Below, piece after piece: positions 1 to 7,743 of a stretch of DNA of 14,743 nucleotides. Source of the stretch: Bacillota bacterium (GTDB lineage Bacteria; Bacillota; Dethiobacteria; DTU022; JAAZDR01); the NCBI GenBank assembly GCA_012512705.1, contig JAAZDR010000241.1, positions 1 through 14,743 on the forward strand, in the 5' to 3' direction. Numbering within the stretch: position 1 is the first letter of the stretch; each line of letters opens with the position of its first letter. The notes below the pieces were generated by a model, which was not told where the DNA came from, ran no database searches, and worked only from the letters and a program-made list of their open reading frames with translations. Both the position numbers and the translations under genes were made by a program.

Positions 1-348
1 AACAATCGGGATCAGGGCGATCATGATCCCCGCCTCTGATGAAGAGATTAGATTGATGCCTGCTGTCTCAAATGACATATAGGCGATCGGCTGGAAAAGA
101 GTTAAGGCTCCAAGGGCAAAGAGCTTTTTACCCCGATATTTTAGCTTTATAATTCCTGTAATCAGCAAAACAGTGAGCAGGAGCAGGGCAAACAAAAAAC
201 GAAGCCCCAGCAGATGATAGGGGGCTAAAGAATCGAGGGCTTCCTTGGTAAAAAGAAAGGAGAAGCCAAAAATAATCGACGCTCCTAACCCAGAAAGGAA
301 CGGATACAATTTTTTTATTTTTTTAATAATAGGGCTTAATTCTTTCAT
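1..348 (-). CDS. EamA/DMT-family membrane transporter, N-terminal part (runs off the left edge)
   Basis: The first 116 residues are visible; the 3' part lies outside the window. The reading frame is open from an ATG at 348 to base 1. After a lysine-rich cytoplasmic start there is a hydrophobic segment at about residues 16-36 with the Gly/Phe-rich pattern GASIIFGFSFLFTKEAL. A second segment at about 44-65 begins PYHLLGLRFLF, and two more hydrophobic stretches follow (about 76-90 and from about 98). This is the N-terminal layout of EamA-domain drug/metabolite transporters, which usually have ten helices and about 300 residues and export amino acids or related metabolites. The start is one base after the stop of the upstream flavoprotein gene, with an AAGGAG ribosome site, so the two are very likely co-transcribed. 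It may export a product or by-product of the operon; the substrate cannot be told. Confidence 0.85.
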   Translation of the reverse strand, partial: MKELSPIIKKIKKLYPFLSGLGASIIFGFSFLFTKEALDSLAPYHLLGLRFLFALLLLTVLLITGIIKLKYRGKKLFALGALTLFQPIAYMSFETAGINLISSSEAGIMIALIPIV

Positions 349-349
349 A

Positions 350-1309
350 CTACTCCTTCACAACTCCGGCAGCCTGCTTAATTGCTTCCTTTGCCTCCTG
401 CATAAAAGATTCGACAACTTCGGCTGCTGTAATGATCCTATCGATCGGGGCGAGGTTCTGTCCGGCATAGGCAAAGCCTTCCTGCAGATCTCCATCAAAC
501 ACAGCAATTTTATTGCGGTTTCCGCTTCTTAAGGCGATAATCTGTTCCTGGGAAAGTTCCTTTTCCCCTGCCCCAAGATATTTCTTTACAAATCCAGAAT
601 TCAAGACGCGCAGGAGATGGCCTAAACCGCGGCCAAAGACAACGGTGTCTGTCTCTTTCGCCTTTACAAGTGCTTCCTTGAAACGAGGGTGAGCGCAGCA
701 TTCCTTGGTAGCCATAAAACGCGTTCCCACCTGTACACCAGCAGCGCCGAGGCATAGCGCCGCGGCAAGGCCTTTGCCGTCGACGATCCCCCCGGCAGCG
801 ACAACAGGTTGGCTCAGGCGGGGAACAATGCTCGAAAGCAGGGTTAAAGTGGTTAGCTCAAGGGGACTGTTATGCCCCCCTGCCTCAAAACCTTCGGCAA
901 TGATAATATCTGCCCCCGCCTCCGCTACTTTGACAGCGTGATAGGAGGAAGCAACGACAGCCATAACCGTTATCCCGCTCTCCTTTAAGGGGGCAATATA
1001 GGGGAGCGGATTGCCGCCGCCCAGGGAGACAGCCTTCACTTTTTCCGCTTTCATCAATTTTATAAAGCTTTCCATATCTGTTCGCCGGCCGATAGGAATA
1101 TTAACACCAAAAGGTTTAGAGGTCAACGACCTGATCCTGGCGATCTCCTCTTTGATCTCCGGGATCTCCAGACCTCCGGCACCGATCTGGCCAAAGGCAC
1201 CGGCTTCAGAGACAGCGGCTGCTAACTCTGCTGTCCCGACAAGAGCCATACCCCCTAAAATTATCGGGTATTTAATTTGTAGTATATCAGATAACTTTCG
1301 TTGCTCCAA
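350..1309 (-). CDS. FabK/nitronate monooxygenase-like FMN oxidoreductase
   Basis: A 319-residue TIM-barrel flavoprotein of the 2-nitropropane dioxygenase (NMO)/FabK family. The visible family signatures are the N-terminal YPIILGGMA segment, AEGFEAGGHNS at about 139-147 (H146 matches the catalytic/FMN-near histidine of the family), the phosphate-binding AAGGI at 171-175, and GAAGVQVGTRFMATKE at about 188-203. Known members either reduce enoyl-ACP with NAD(P)H (FabK) or oxidise nitronates; the sequence alone does not separate these. In an anaerobe and beside CoA-dependent genes, an NAD(P)H-dependent enoyl reductase or flavin-transfer role fits better than oxygenation, but that is inference. The start codon is TTG, chosen because AAGGAGGAGGA lies directly in front of it (about 1314-1324). 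It follows etfA after 57 bases, and its stop is one base before the EamA gene. Confidence 0.9.
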   Translation of the reverse strand: MEQRKLSDILQIKYPIILGGMALVGTAELAAAVSEAGAFGQIGAGGLEIPEIKEEIARIRSLTSKPFGVNIPIGRRTDMESFIKLMKAEKVKAVSLGGGNPLPYIAPLKESGITVMAVVASSYHAVKVAEAGADIIIAEGFEAGGHNSPLELTTLTLLSSIVPRLSQPVVAAGGIVDGKGLAAALCLGAAGVQVGTRFMATKECCAHPRFKEALVKAKETDTVVFGRGLGHLLRVLNSGFVKKYLGAGEKELSQEQIIALRSGNRNKIAVFDGDLQEGFAYAGQNLAPIDRIITAAEVVESFMQEAKEAIKQAAGVVKE

Positions 1310-1366
1310 CTTATCCTCCTCCTTATTCGCACCGCAAGGACAAAGCTTTCTACTTATTATTTTATT

Positions 1367-2353
1367 TTAATTATCCCCGCCGGGGGAAAGCAACTCGATT
1401 AAAGGGGGTAGGATTTTCGTCAAATCCTCTACTACACCGAAATGAGCATGTTTGAAAATGTTTGCTTTAGGATCTTTATTAATGGCAATAAAAAGCTCCG
1501 GATTCTGCACACCGCTGAGGTGCAGCTGGTCCCCAGAGATCCCCACCGCCAGGTAAAGCTTTGGCCGTACATTGCGGCCGCTCTGTCCGATCATCTTCTC
1601 TTCCTCGACCCACCCTTCATCAACAGGCGGACGGGTCGCGCCAACAGCGGCGTTAAGGGCATGGGCCAGCTTTTCGATCAGCTGCCAGTTTTCTGCATTG
1701 CCCACTCCTGCACCCCCGGCAACGATCACCTCCGCTTCCTCAAGACCTCCTGCGCTGCCTTTTTCTGTTTTAAATTCTACGATTTTTGTTGCCGGCTCTG
1801 CCGGCGGAGAAAAATCAATTTCGATAATCTTTCCCTGACGTTCATAATCGGGTTCAGGAATAGTAAAGACACCAGGGGCAACGGTTGCCATCTGCGGGTT
1901 CCCTTGTGAGCGAAAGACGCAGTGACCGCCGAATGCCGGGACAAGCTGTTTTAAGACCTTGTGTTCGTCAATTTCAAAAGCGACACAATGAGCGGTTAAC
2001 CCGGCACCTATGCGGGCCGCTGTTGCGGCAGCGAGATCTTTACCGCCCTGGGTTGCGCCAAAGAGAAAAATCTCCGGCCTGTAGCGCAAAATCATTTTTT
2101 CTACAAGCGGGATATAAAGTTCGCCGCGGTAGTGATAAAGCTTTGCGTGATCAGCGACGAGGACATTATCAGCACCACAAGCGATCAGCTCAAGGGCAAG
2201 GGGTTGGAGGTTATGGCCGATGAGGATCGCACTGAGCCCTACATCTAACCTGTCAGCGAGGCGTCGCCCTTCCCCCAGGAGTTCCAACGACACCGGTAAA
2301 AGTTTGCCTTCCACCGCCTGGGCAAACACCCAGAGGCCGTTTTCTACGCTCAT
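1367..2353 (-). CDS. etfA: Electron transfer flavoprotein, alpha subunit
   Basis: A 328-residue EtfA. The N-terminal two thirds form the Etf domain shared with the beta subunit. The C-terminal FAD domain is clear: GATRPPVDEGW at 238-248, GQSG at 256-259, GISG at 271-274, H278, and AINKDPKANIF at about 290-300. These are the residues that bind FAD in known EtfA proteins. With EtfB it carries electrons between the neighbouring acyl-CoA dehydrogenase and another partner. There is no N-terminal ferredoxin domain such as the one in CarE of the caffeyl-CoA reductase complex. It overlaps etfB by four bases (ATGA), with an AGGGTGG ribosome site, which points to translational coupling and equal subunit supply. 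The sequence does not settle whether the complex is bifurcating (NADH/ferredoxin) or a simple carrier. Confidence 0.96.
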   Translation of the reverse strand: MSVENGLWVFAQAVEGKLLPVSLELLGEGRRLADRLDVGLSAILIGHNLQPLALELIACGADNVLVADHAKLYHYRGELYIPLVEKMILRYRPEIFLFGATQGGKDLAAATAARIGAGLTAHCVAFEIDEHKVLKQLVPAFGGHCVFRSQGNPQMATVAPGVFTIPEPDYERQGKIIEIDFSPPAEPATKIVEFKTEKGSAGGLEEAEVIVAGGAGVGNAENWQLIEKLAHALNAAVGATRPPVDEGWVEEEKMIGQSGRNVRPKLYLAVGISGDQLHLSGVQNPELFIAINKDPKANIFKHAHFGVVEDLTKILPPLIELLSPGGDN

Positions 2354-3159
2354 AGGATACCACCCTGTCTGTATTTCTTAATTTTTTGTGCGATCTCCTT
2401 GGCGATCTCTTGTGGGCCCCCTTCGAGGATCTCTGCCCCTTGAGCCTCAGGTAAGGGCAGGAAGTCGAACATCTGTATGCCGGAGCCTTTCAGTCCCAGC
2501 TGGTCGGAAGAAAGGCCAAGATCTGCAGAGGACCACGTCCATATTTTTTTCTTTCTCGCTTTAATAGCCTCGGACAGCCTTAATCCACGGGGTTTATTGA
2601 TCTCACGCCTTACTGTGACCAAAAGGGGCAACTTCCCTTCACAGAGGGCGAAGCCGCCGTCAGTGACGATTTCTGCATAGAGTTTCCCCCCTTTGTAATC
2701 GAGGAAACGGACAGCGCTGAAGTGGTTAATGCCCAGAAACTGTGCTATCTGCGGCCCCACCTGGCCGGTGCTGCCGTAATAACTTACCGCACCGCAGAAG
2801 ATGAGGCCAGGCAGACCGAGTTTCTTTAAAGCAGCAGCAAGGGCCCTGGCGGTAGCCAAGGAGTCAGCACCACCAAAGGCCCTGTCCGAGAGAAATACGG
2901 CTTCATCAGCCCCTAAAGCGAGGGCTTCCTGGATGTTTTCCCTCGCTCCAGGGGAGCCCATGCAGACCACAATAACACTGCCGCCATGGGCCTCTTTCAA
3001 TCTGACCGCTGCTTCCAAGGCATGACGATCAAGAGGGCTAATTATCCGGGGGATTCCTTCCTTTTGGATAGTTTTTGTTTGGGGGTTAATCGTTACCTTG
3101 TGCCACTGTTTAGGGTCGGGTACGGATTTGAGACAGACAGCGATCTTCAAACTCTTCAC
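2350..3159 (-). CDS. etfB: Electron transfer flavoprotein, beta subunit
   Basis: EtfB, 269 residues from a GTG start at 3159. I prefer this GTG to the TTG 24 bases upstream because AAAAGGGGG (3166-3174) sits at proper spacing before the GTG, and the protein then begins MKSLKIAVCLKSVPD, as the family does. Family marks are the N-terminal KIAVCLKSVPD nucleotide-domain strand, SPLDRHALEAA, and the signature near the C-terminus with EGKLPLLVTVRREINKPRG followed by the basic AIKARKKK stretch. It pairs with EtfA and holds the second nucleotide (AMP or FAD). The GTG lies 13 bases after the stop of the acyl-CoA dehydrogenase gene, and the 3' end overlaps etfA by four bases. The order dehydrogenase-etfB-etfA is common for dedicated dehydrogenase/Etf complexes. 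Confidence 0.95.
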   Translation of the reverse strand: MKSLKIAVCLKSVPDPKQWHKVTINPQTKTIQKEGIPRIISPLDRHALEAAVRLKEAHGGSVIVVCMGSPGARENIQEALALGADEAVFLSDRAFGGADSLATARALAAALKKLGLPGLIFCGAVSYYGSTGQVGPQIAQFLGINHFSAVRFLDYKGGKLYAEIVTDGGFALCEGKLPLLVTVRREINKPRGLRLSEAIKARKKKIWTWSSADLGLSSDQLGLKGSGIQMFDFLPLPEAQGAEILEGGPQEIAKEIAQKIKKYRQGGIL

Positions 3160-3172
3160 GATAATCCCCCTT

Positions 3173-4318
3173 TTAGTCGGCAAATTTTTTGAGGGCGGTT
3201 TTGCCCATGATTACTTTCATGATGTCAGAGGTTCCCGCAGAAGGGATCGAGATTAAGGCATCGCGCAGGTAGCGCTGCACAGGGTATTCTTCCATGTAGC
3301 CGTAAGCACCGTGGATGTCACAGGCGTGTTTAGCAACCCTGACTGCAGCTTCGCAACTGAAGTACTTGGCGATCGCAAATTCAACGTCACAGCGTTCACC
3401 GCGATCTTTCATCGCTGCAGCGCGGTAGCCGAGAAGGCGGCTTGCTTCCAAGTCAGCATACATTTCTGCAATTTTAAACTGGACTGACTGCAATTTGCTG
3501 ATCGGTCTTCCGCCGAGAACGCGCTGATTGGCAAATTTCACAGCAGCTTCCAAAGAAGCCTGCAAAAGTCCGAGGGCGACACCAGTCATCCCAGCACGAC
3601 CTACGTCACCAATAGCACTCAGGGCAACTTTGAGCCCGGCACCAGGCTCTCCGAGCAGGTTTTCCTGGGGGATACGGCAGTTGTTGAAGATTATTTCGCC
3701 GGTATCGCTGCCCCTGAGACCCATTTTCTTTTCGGTACGGCCAGGGCGGCAGCCCTCCATCGTTTTTTCAGCGATAAAGGTGTTAAAAGTTTTCTCATCG
3801 TCGGCCATCTTGGCAAGAACGACGACGATATCACTGACTTTGGCGTTGGTGATAAATACCTTCCGGCCGTTGAGGGTGAAATCGCTGCCGTCTTTTTGGG
3901 CAACGGTTTCGATCCCGCTGGGATCAGAGCCCCCGGTAGCCTCAGTAACAGCTATAGTAGCCAGTTTTTCCCCTGTGGCGAGAGGGGGAAGGTATCTTTG
4001 TTTCTGCTCCTCTGTACCAAAGACAACGATCGGCTCGATCCCCAGGCCGAAGACCTGGAGCATCATCGCTGCTGCTGCAGATACCCGTGCTATCTCTTCA
4101 ATGATTATTAGACGTGCCGTATGGCCTAGTCCGAGGCCCCCGTATGCTTCGGGGATCGTTACAGCAAGGAAGTCGCGTGCAGCCATCTCCTCGATCAGTT
4201 CGCGGGGGAGTTCATCGTTGGCTTCGATCTCTTCTGCCCGCGGGGCAAGTACATCGGAAGCGAATTCACGGGCGGCTTTACGAAGCATCTCCTGGTCTTC
4301 ACTAAATTTAAAATCCAT
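3173..4318 (-). CDS. Acyl-CoA dehydrogenase family flavoprotein with unusual active site
   Basis: A 381-residue protein of full family length. The FAD and acyl-CoA frame is intact: TEATGGSD at 125-132, FITN at 156-159, MGLRGSDTGEIIFNNCRIP at 199-217, the FAD-contacting NQR-LGG-I--LQ-VQFKIAEM block at about 264-286, and HGAYGYMEEYPVQRYLRDA at about 336-354. The family normally oxidises acyl-CoA to 2-enoyl-CoA, or runs in reverse, passing electrons to Etf; the etfBA genes follow directly. The catalytic Glu of the usual YEGT motif is replaced: the sequence reads IPSAGTSD, with A361 in its place. The alternative Glu position of isovaleryl-CoA dehydrogenase, in the helix around 236-243 (IGDVGRAG), also appears to hold Gly rather than Glu. 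The substrate is unknown. The ATG start has AAAGGAGG nine bases upstream. Confidence 0.93.
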   Translation of the reverse strand: MDFKFSEDQEMLRKAAREFASDVLAPRAEEIEANDELPRELIEEMAARDFLAVTIPEAYGGLGLGHTARLIIIEEIARVSAAAAMMLQVFGLGIEPIVVFGTEEQKQRYLPPLATGEKLATIAVTEATGGSDPSGIETVAQKDGSDFTLNGRKVFITNAKVSDIVVVLAKMADDEKTFNTFIAEKTMEGCRPGRTEKKMGLRGSDTGEIIFNNCRIPQENLLGEPGAGLKVALSAIGDVGRAGMTGVALGLLQASLEAAVKFANQRVLGGRPISKLQSVQFKIAEMYADLEASRLLGYRAAAMKDRGERCDVEFAIAKYFSCEAAVRVAKHACDIHGAYGYMEEYPVQRYLRDALISIPSAGTSDIMKVIMGKTALKKFAD

Positions 4319-4372
4319 GGTTCTGTTCCTCCTTTCTTCAAACCAAAATGAGGATGTTAAACTTCGCTGGGG

Positions 4373-5536
4373 TCAGTTGCTGGAGAGGACAGTATATTTT
4401 TTGATCAATTCTTCATCGAGTTCAACGCCGAAACCTGGTTTCTGGGGCAGTGGGAGGCAGCCGTCTGCCGGATCGATCAGGAGCGGCTCGGTTATCCCTC
4501 CCTGGAATACCTCAGGAACGATTGCCGGCGGGTCATAGGGATATTCAAGGTGAGTGGTATTAGAAAGGGAAGCCGCGAGGTGCAGGGAAGCGATAAGTCC
4601 CACGCTCGGGATCCAGCTGTGCAGGTTGCAGAGTTTGTCATGGTTTTCAGCGATGGCAGCGATCTTTTTCACCTGGCTCATTCCGGCGGCCATGGTGCAG
4701 TTTGGCTGGAGGATATCATAGCAGTCCCTTTCGATAAGCATGGCAAATTCGGGAACATCACGGTTGATTTCGCCGCCTGCTATGGGGAGGTCAACCTCTG
4801 CCGCTAATTTGGCAAGGAGCTTGTAATCGTAGCGGTAGAGAGGTTCCTCCAGCCAAGATACGTCGTATTCTTCTAAGGCTTTCGCTGTCTGATAGGCCCG
4901 TTCGTACGACCAGATTGAGGTTTCGCCGACAATACCGCTGCGTTCCCTTGCTGTGCCCTGATTGGCATCGATCATGATCTGCAGCTTGTCGCCGACAGCT
5001 TTGCGGATCGTCTCGATCAGGCTGAGGTCATCTTTGATTGTATCGCTACAGAAGCGTACCTTAACTGCTTTAAATCCCTGCTCAACGAGCATCTGGGCAT
5101 CTTCATAGCGCTGTTCGTTGGGTTTTAATTCTCCCCAGGCAGCGTAGACGGGCATTTTATCCCTGAAGCCGCCGAGTATTTTGTATACGGGCTGGTTGGA
5201 GGCTTTACCGATGATATCCCAAAGGGCGTTTTCGACCACCCAGGGGCGGGTAACCACACGGGCGACGTCTCTGAGTTTCCAAATGATCTTTTCAACCATA
5301 AAGGGATTGTCGTTGAGAATGGCGGGCTCAATAAGATGCTTAATCGTTTCGATAAATACCGGAGCGAGGCCAAAAGGAGCCTCTGCCGTGGCGATCCCAG
5401 TGATACCTTCATCTGTATATACCCGGACTAAGAAAATTCCCTGTTTTTTCTCTTCGCGGCCCGGGTACCATGTCGGTTTAAAGGGTTTGCTATAGGGCAG
5501 TTGTATGAATTCCGCTTTTATACCCGTTATTTTCAC
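4373..5536 (-). CDS. Enolase-superfamily enzyme, mandelate racemase/muconate lactonizing subgroup
   Basis: A 387-residue protein with the N-terminal capping domain (about 1-125) and a TIM-barrel. Active-site positions read from the sequence are K159-V-R161 on the second barrel strand, metal ligands D190 (IDAN), E230 (WLEEP) and E256 (AGGE), D274 (DILQPN), H306 (NLHSW) and E331 (LEYPYD). The Asp274/His306 dyad and the terminal Glu place it with mandelate racemase and acid-sugar dehydratases rather than with MLE or enolase. These enzymes abstract the proton alpha to a carboxylate, giving epimerisation or dehydration. The second Lys of the usual KxK is Arg, so His306 is the more likely base. The substrate is unknown; inside a CoA-catabolic operon it may prepare a hydroxy or unsaturated acid. 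The GTG start overlaps the upstream stop (GTGA) and has a GGAGGGAG ribosome site. Confidence 0.92.
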   Translation of the reverse strand: MKITGIKAEFIQLPYSKPFKPTWYPGREEKKQGIFLVRVYTDEGITGIATAEAPFGLAPVFIETIKHLIEPAILNDNPFMVEKIIWKLRDVARVVTRPWVVENALWDIIGKASNQPVYKILGGFRDKMPVYAAWGELKPNEQRYEDAQMLVEQGFKAVKVRFCSDTIKDDLSLIETIRKAVGDKLQIMIDANQGTARERSGIVGETSIWSYERAYQTAKALEEYDVSWLEEPLYRYDYKLLAKLAAEVDLPIAGGEINRDVPEFAMLIERDCYDILQPNCTMAAGMSQVKKIAAIAENHDKLCNLHSWIPSVGLIASLHLAASLSNTTHLEYPYDPPAIVPEVFQGGITEPLLIDPADGCLPLPQKPGFGVELDEELIKKYTVLSSN

Positions 5537-7713
5537 TTTTTACTCCCTCCTTGGAGAAGGAAAAGAGCATCCAGTACTTCTACACCTTTTCCTTTTTGGT
5601 AAACACGCAGTGGATTTATATCCACCTGTTTGAGCAGTTCTCTCTGTTCCCAGCCAAAGGCAGCGACCTTTTCAATGGCCTGGTAGAGGGCTTCCAGGTC
5701 ATAAGGTCCGGATCTGCGGGCGCCTTTGAGTATCTGGTAGGCCCTGCTGTTGCGCACCAGTTCTTCAGCTTCGCCTTTTCCCAGAGGAAGAAGGGCCAGA
5801 TTGACATCGTCTAAGATTTCGGTAAAGATGCCCCCGGAGCCGAATAAGAGAGTCGGTCCGAACTGGGGATCTCGGGTAAGGCCGATAATTACATCAAAAC
5901 CTTCTGGGGCCATCTTCTGCACTAAGACGCCCTCAATAGAGGCAGAGGGTTGTTTGGTTTTTGCTGCTTTAATGATCTCATGGTACGCACCCCTGACTTC
6001 TTCTGGGCTCTGCAGGTTGAGCTTCACACATCCAAGGTCGGTTTTATGCAGAATTTCCGCAGAGTCGACCTTCAGCGCAACTGGATAGCCGATTTCTTCT
6101 GCCGCAGCAACTGCTTCGGCTGCGCTCTGGGCGGCAGCTTCGCGGACACTGGCGATGCCCAGCTCCTGCAGTATTCTTTTGCCCTGTTTCTCGCCCAGGG
6201 TGTTGTAAGTGCTGCTGTAATCGCGCAAGAGCGCTCCTGCTTTCTGGAGAGCCTCTTTGCTCCCCGAAGAAGGAACGGTCGTGCTCTGCTTTTGACTGGC
6301 GAGCAGTTTTTCCTTCTGCGCGTTAAAATCAATCAGCTTTTTCACCGCAGCGAGCGCTTCTTCTGTCCCCAAAAGATAGGGGAGATCATCACTGTCTACC
6401 AGCGGCTGCATCACTTTCGGCTCATACGCTGTGGAATGATTGGAAAAGACAATAATCTGTTTTGGCAGCTCATCTTTTACCTTTAATACTGCCCTTACGA
6501 TTTTACTGTAGTGATCGATTGTGCTTGCACCGATCCCCTGGGGGGCGTCCTGCGACACGAGGAGCAGATCAACATTGTCGTCCCCAGCAAGGATGCGCAA
6601 ACAGCGGGCGTAGTCATCAGCATCAGCGGAGCCGAAATCAGCAACATCAAGGGGATTATTCACATGCAGGTAATCGGGGAGGATCTCCCTCAGGGTTGAA
6701 CGTGTCTCCTCTGTATATTCGGCGAGTTCCAAGTTAAAATCTTCAGCAAGGTCGGTAATCAGCGCTGACTGCCCTCCGGAGATGGCAATAAAGGCCGCTT
6801 TCTTGCCGTAGGCCTTCTTTGCTTTGACAAATAGAGTAACCGTCTGCGCCATCTCATCGAGGTTTTTGACCATGACAATCCCTGTCTTGCTGAAAGCGGC
6901 TTCAAAGACCTTGTATTCGCCAGCCATCGCCCCGGTATGGAACTGGGTAATTTTCCGACCTTTGGCCGAACGGCCGACTTTCAAGACGATTACCGGTTTC
7001 CCGGCGGCAAGCGCTTTTTCCGCGGCCTGCAAAAATTTTCTCCCGTCATCAACTCCTTCCATAAATACAGCGATCACTTTTGTTTGCGGATCATCTGCTA
7101 AGTAATGGAGATAGTCGCCGAGATCGAGCACGGCCTGGTTACCGGTAGAGATAACTTTGCTCAGGCCCAGGGATTTATAGGCCTGGGCAATGGCGATCAC
7201 CATCGAGCCGCTTTGCGCTAAAACAGCAACGCCTCCCTTCTTAACTCCCGGCGGGATCGAAGCACTATATAAACCGCTGTCGCCGCCTACATTCAGCAGA
7301 CCGAGGCTGTTTGGGCCACACATGGGGATCTTTTCTCTCTCGAGCAGCCCTTTGATCTGCTCCTGCATGACTTTACCCTCTTCGTTCAGTTCGGCAAAAC
7401 CGCCGGTTAAAATACAGACAGAGTTTACCTTCTTCTCGATACACTCTTCTAAAAGGGAGGGAATAAAGCGTGCCGGCACACCGATCGCTACTGCATCTAC
7501 ATCTGTAGGAATATCTTTAATGCTTGGATAGCATTTATAACCAAAAACTTCACTATATTTAGGATTAACAGGGTAGATTCCTCCACTATATCCCTGTGTT
7601 TTTAGATTAAAAAGAACATTGCGTGCCGGACCAACTTTTTCGGAAGCGCCAATTATCGCAATTGATTGTGGATCAAATAGAGACTTAAGATTTCTTTTCC
7701 AACCTTCACTCAT
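5533..7713 (-). CDS. Acyl-CoA synthetase, ADP-forming (fused alpha-beta)
   Basis: A 726-residue fusion of both parts of the ADP-forming acetyl/acyl-CoA synthetase family. Residues about 8-130 form the CoA-binding Rossmann domain (SIAIIGAS, YPVNPKY), and about 150-460 the succinyl-CoA-ligase-like domains, with the phosphorylated histidine at H259 in FHTGAMAGE. About 505-726 is the ATP-grasp domain (GYPVALKVDSAEILHKTDLGCV; DPQFGPTLLFGSGGIFTEILDD). The enzyme interconverts acyl-CoA + ADP + Pi and acid + CoA + ATP, in the cytoplasm. In fermenting organisms it usually conserves energy as ATP, but it can also activate an acid. Acyl specificity is not readable. It sits between the crotonase (30 bases upstream) and the enolase-superfamily gene (four-base overlap). 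The ATG start is preceded by GGGAGGATT. Confidence 0.94.
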   Translation of the reverse strand: MSEGWKRNLKSLFDPQSIAIIGASEKVGPARNVLFNLKTQGYSGGIYPVNPKYSEVFGYKCYPSIKDIPTDVDAVAIGVPARFIPSLLEECIEKKVNSVCILTGGFAELNEEGKVMQEQIKGLLEREKIPMCGPNSLGLLNVGGDSGLYSASIPPGVKKGGVAVLAQSGSMVIAIAQAYKSLGLSKVISTGNQAVLDLGDYLHYLADDPQTKVIAVFMEGVDDGRKFLQAAEKALAAGKPVIVLKVGRSAKGRKITQFHTGAMAGEYKVFEAAFSKTGIVMVKNLDEMAQTVTLFVKAKKAYGKKAAFIAISGGQSALITDLAEDFNLELAEYTEETRSTLREILPDYLHVNNPLDVADFGSADADDYARCLRILAGDDNVDLLLVSQDAPQGIGASTIDHYSKIVRAVLKVKDELPKQIIVFSNHSTAYEPKVMQPLVDSDDLPYLLGTEEALAAVKKLIDFNAQKEKLLASQKQSTTVPSSGSKEALQKAGALLRDYSSTYNTLGEKQGKRILQELGIASVREAAAQSAAEAVAAAEEIGYPVALKVDSAEILHKTDLGCVKLNLQSPEEVRGAYHEIIKAAKTKQPSASIEGVLVQKMAPEGFDVIIGLTRDPQFGPTLLFGSGGIFTEILDDVNLALLPLGKGEAEELVRNSRAYQILKGARRSGPYDLEALYQAIEKVAAFGWEQRELLKQVDINPLRVYQKGKGVEVLDALFLLQGGSKK

Positions 7714-7743
7714 CTCAAATCCTCCCGACCTTGTGTTAAATGC

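Noticed and set aside
3160..3183. TTG at 3183 as the etfB start
   Set aside because: No ribosome site precedes it and it adds an atypical N-terminus; the GTG at 3159 has AAAAGGGGG and gives the family start.
3528..4538. 336-codon plus-strand reading frame
   Set aside because: It lies antisense across the well-supported acyl-CoA dehydrogenase gene, has a low-complexity Ser/Arg/Pro-rich product and shows no family motif; it is a codon-bias shadow.
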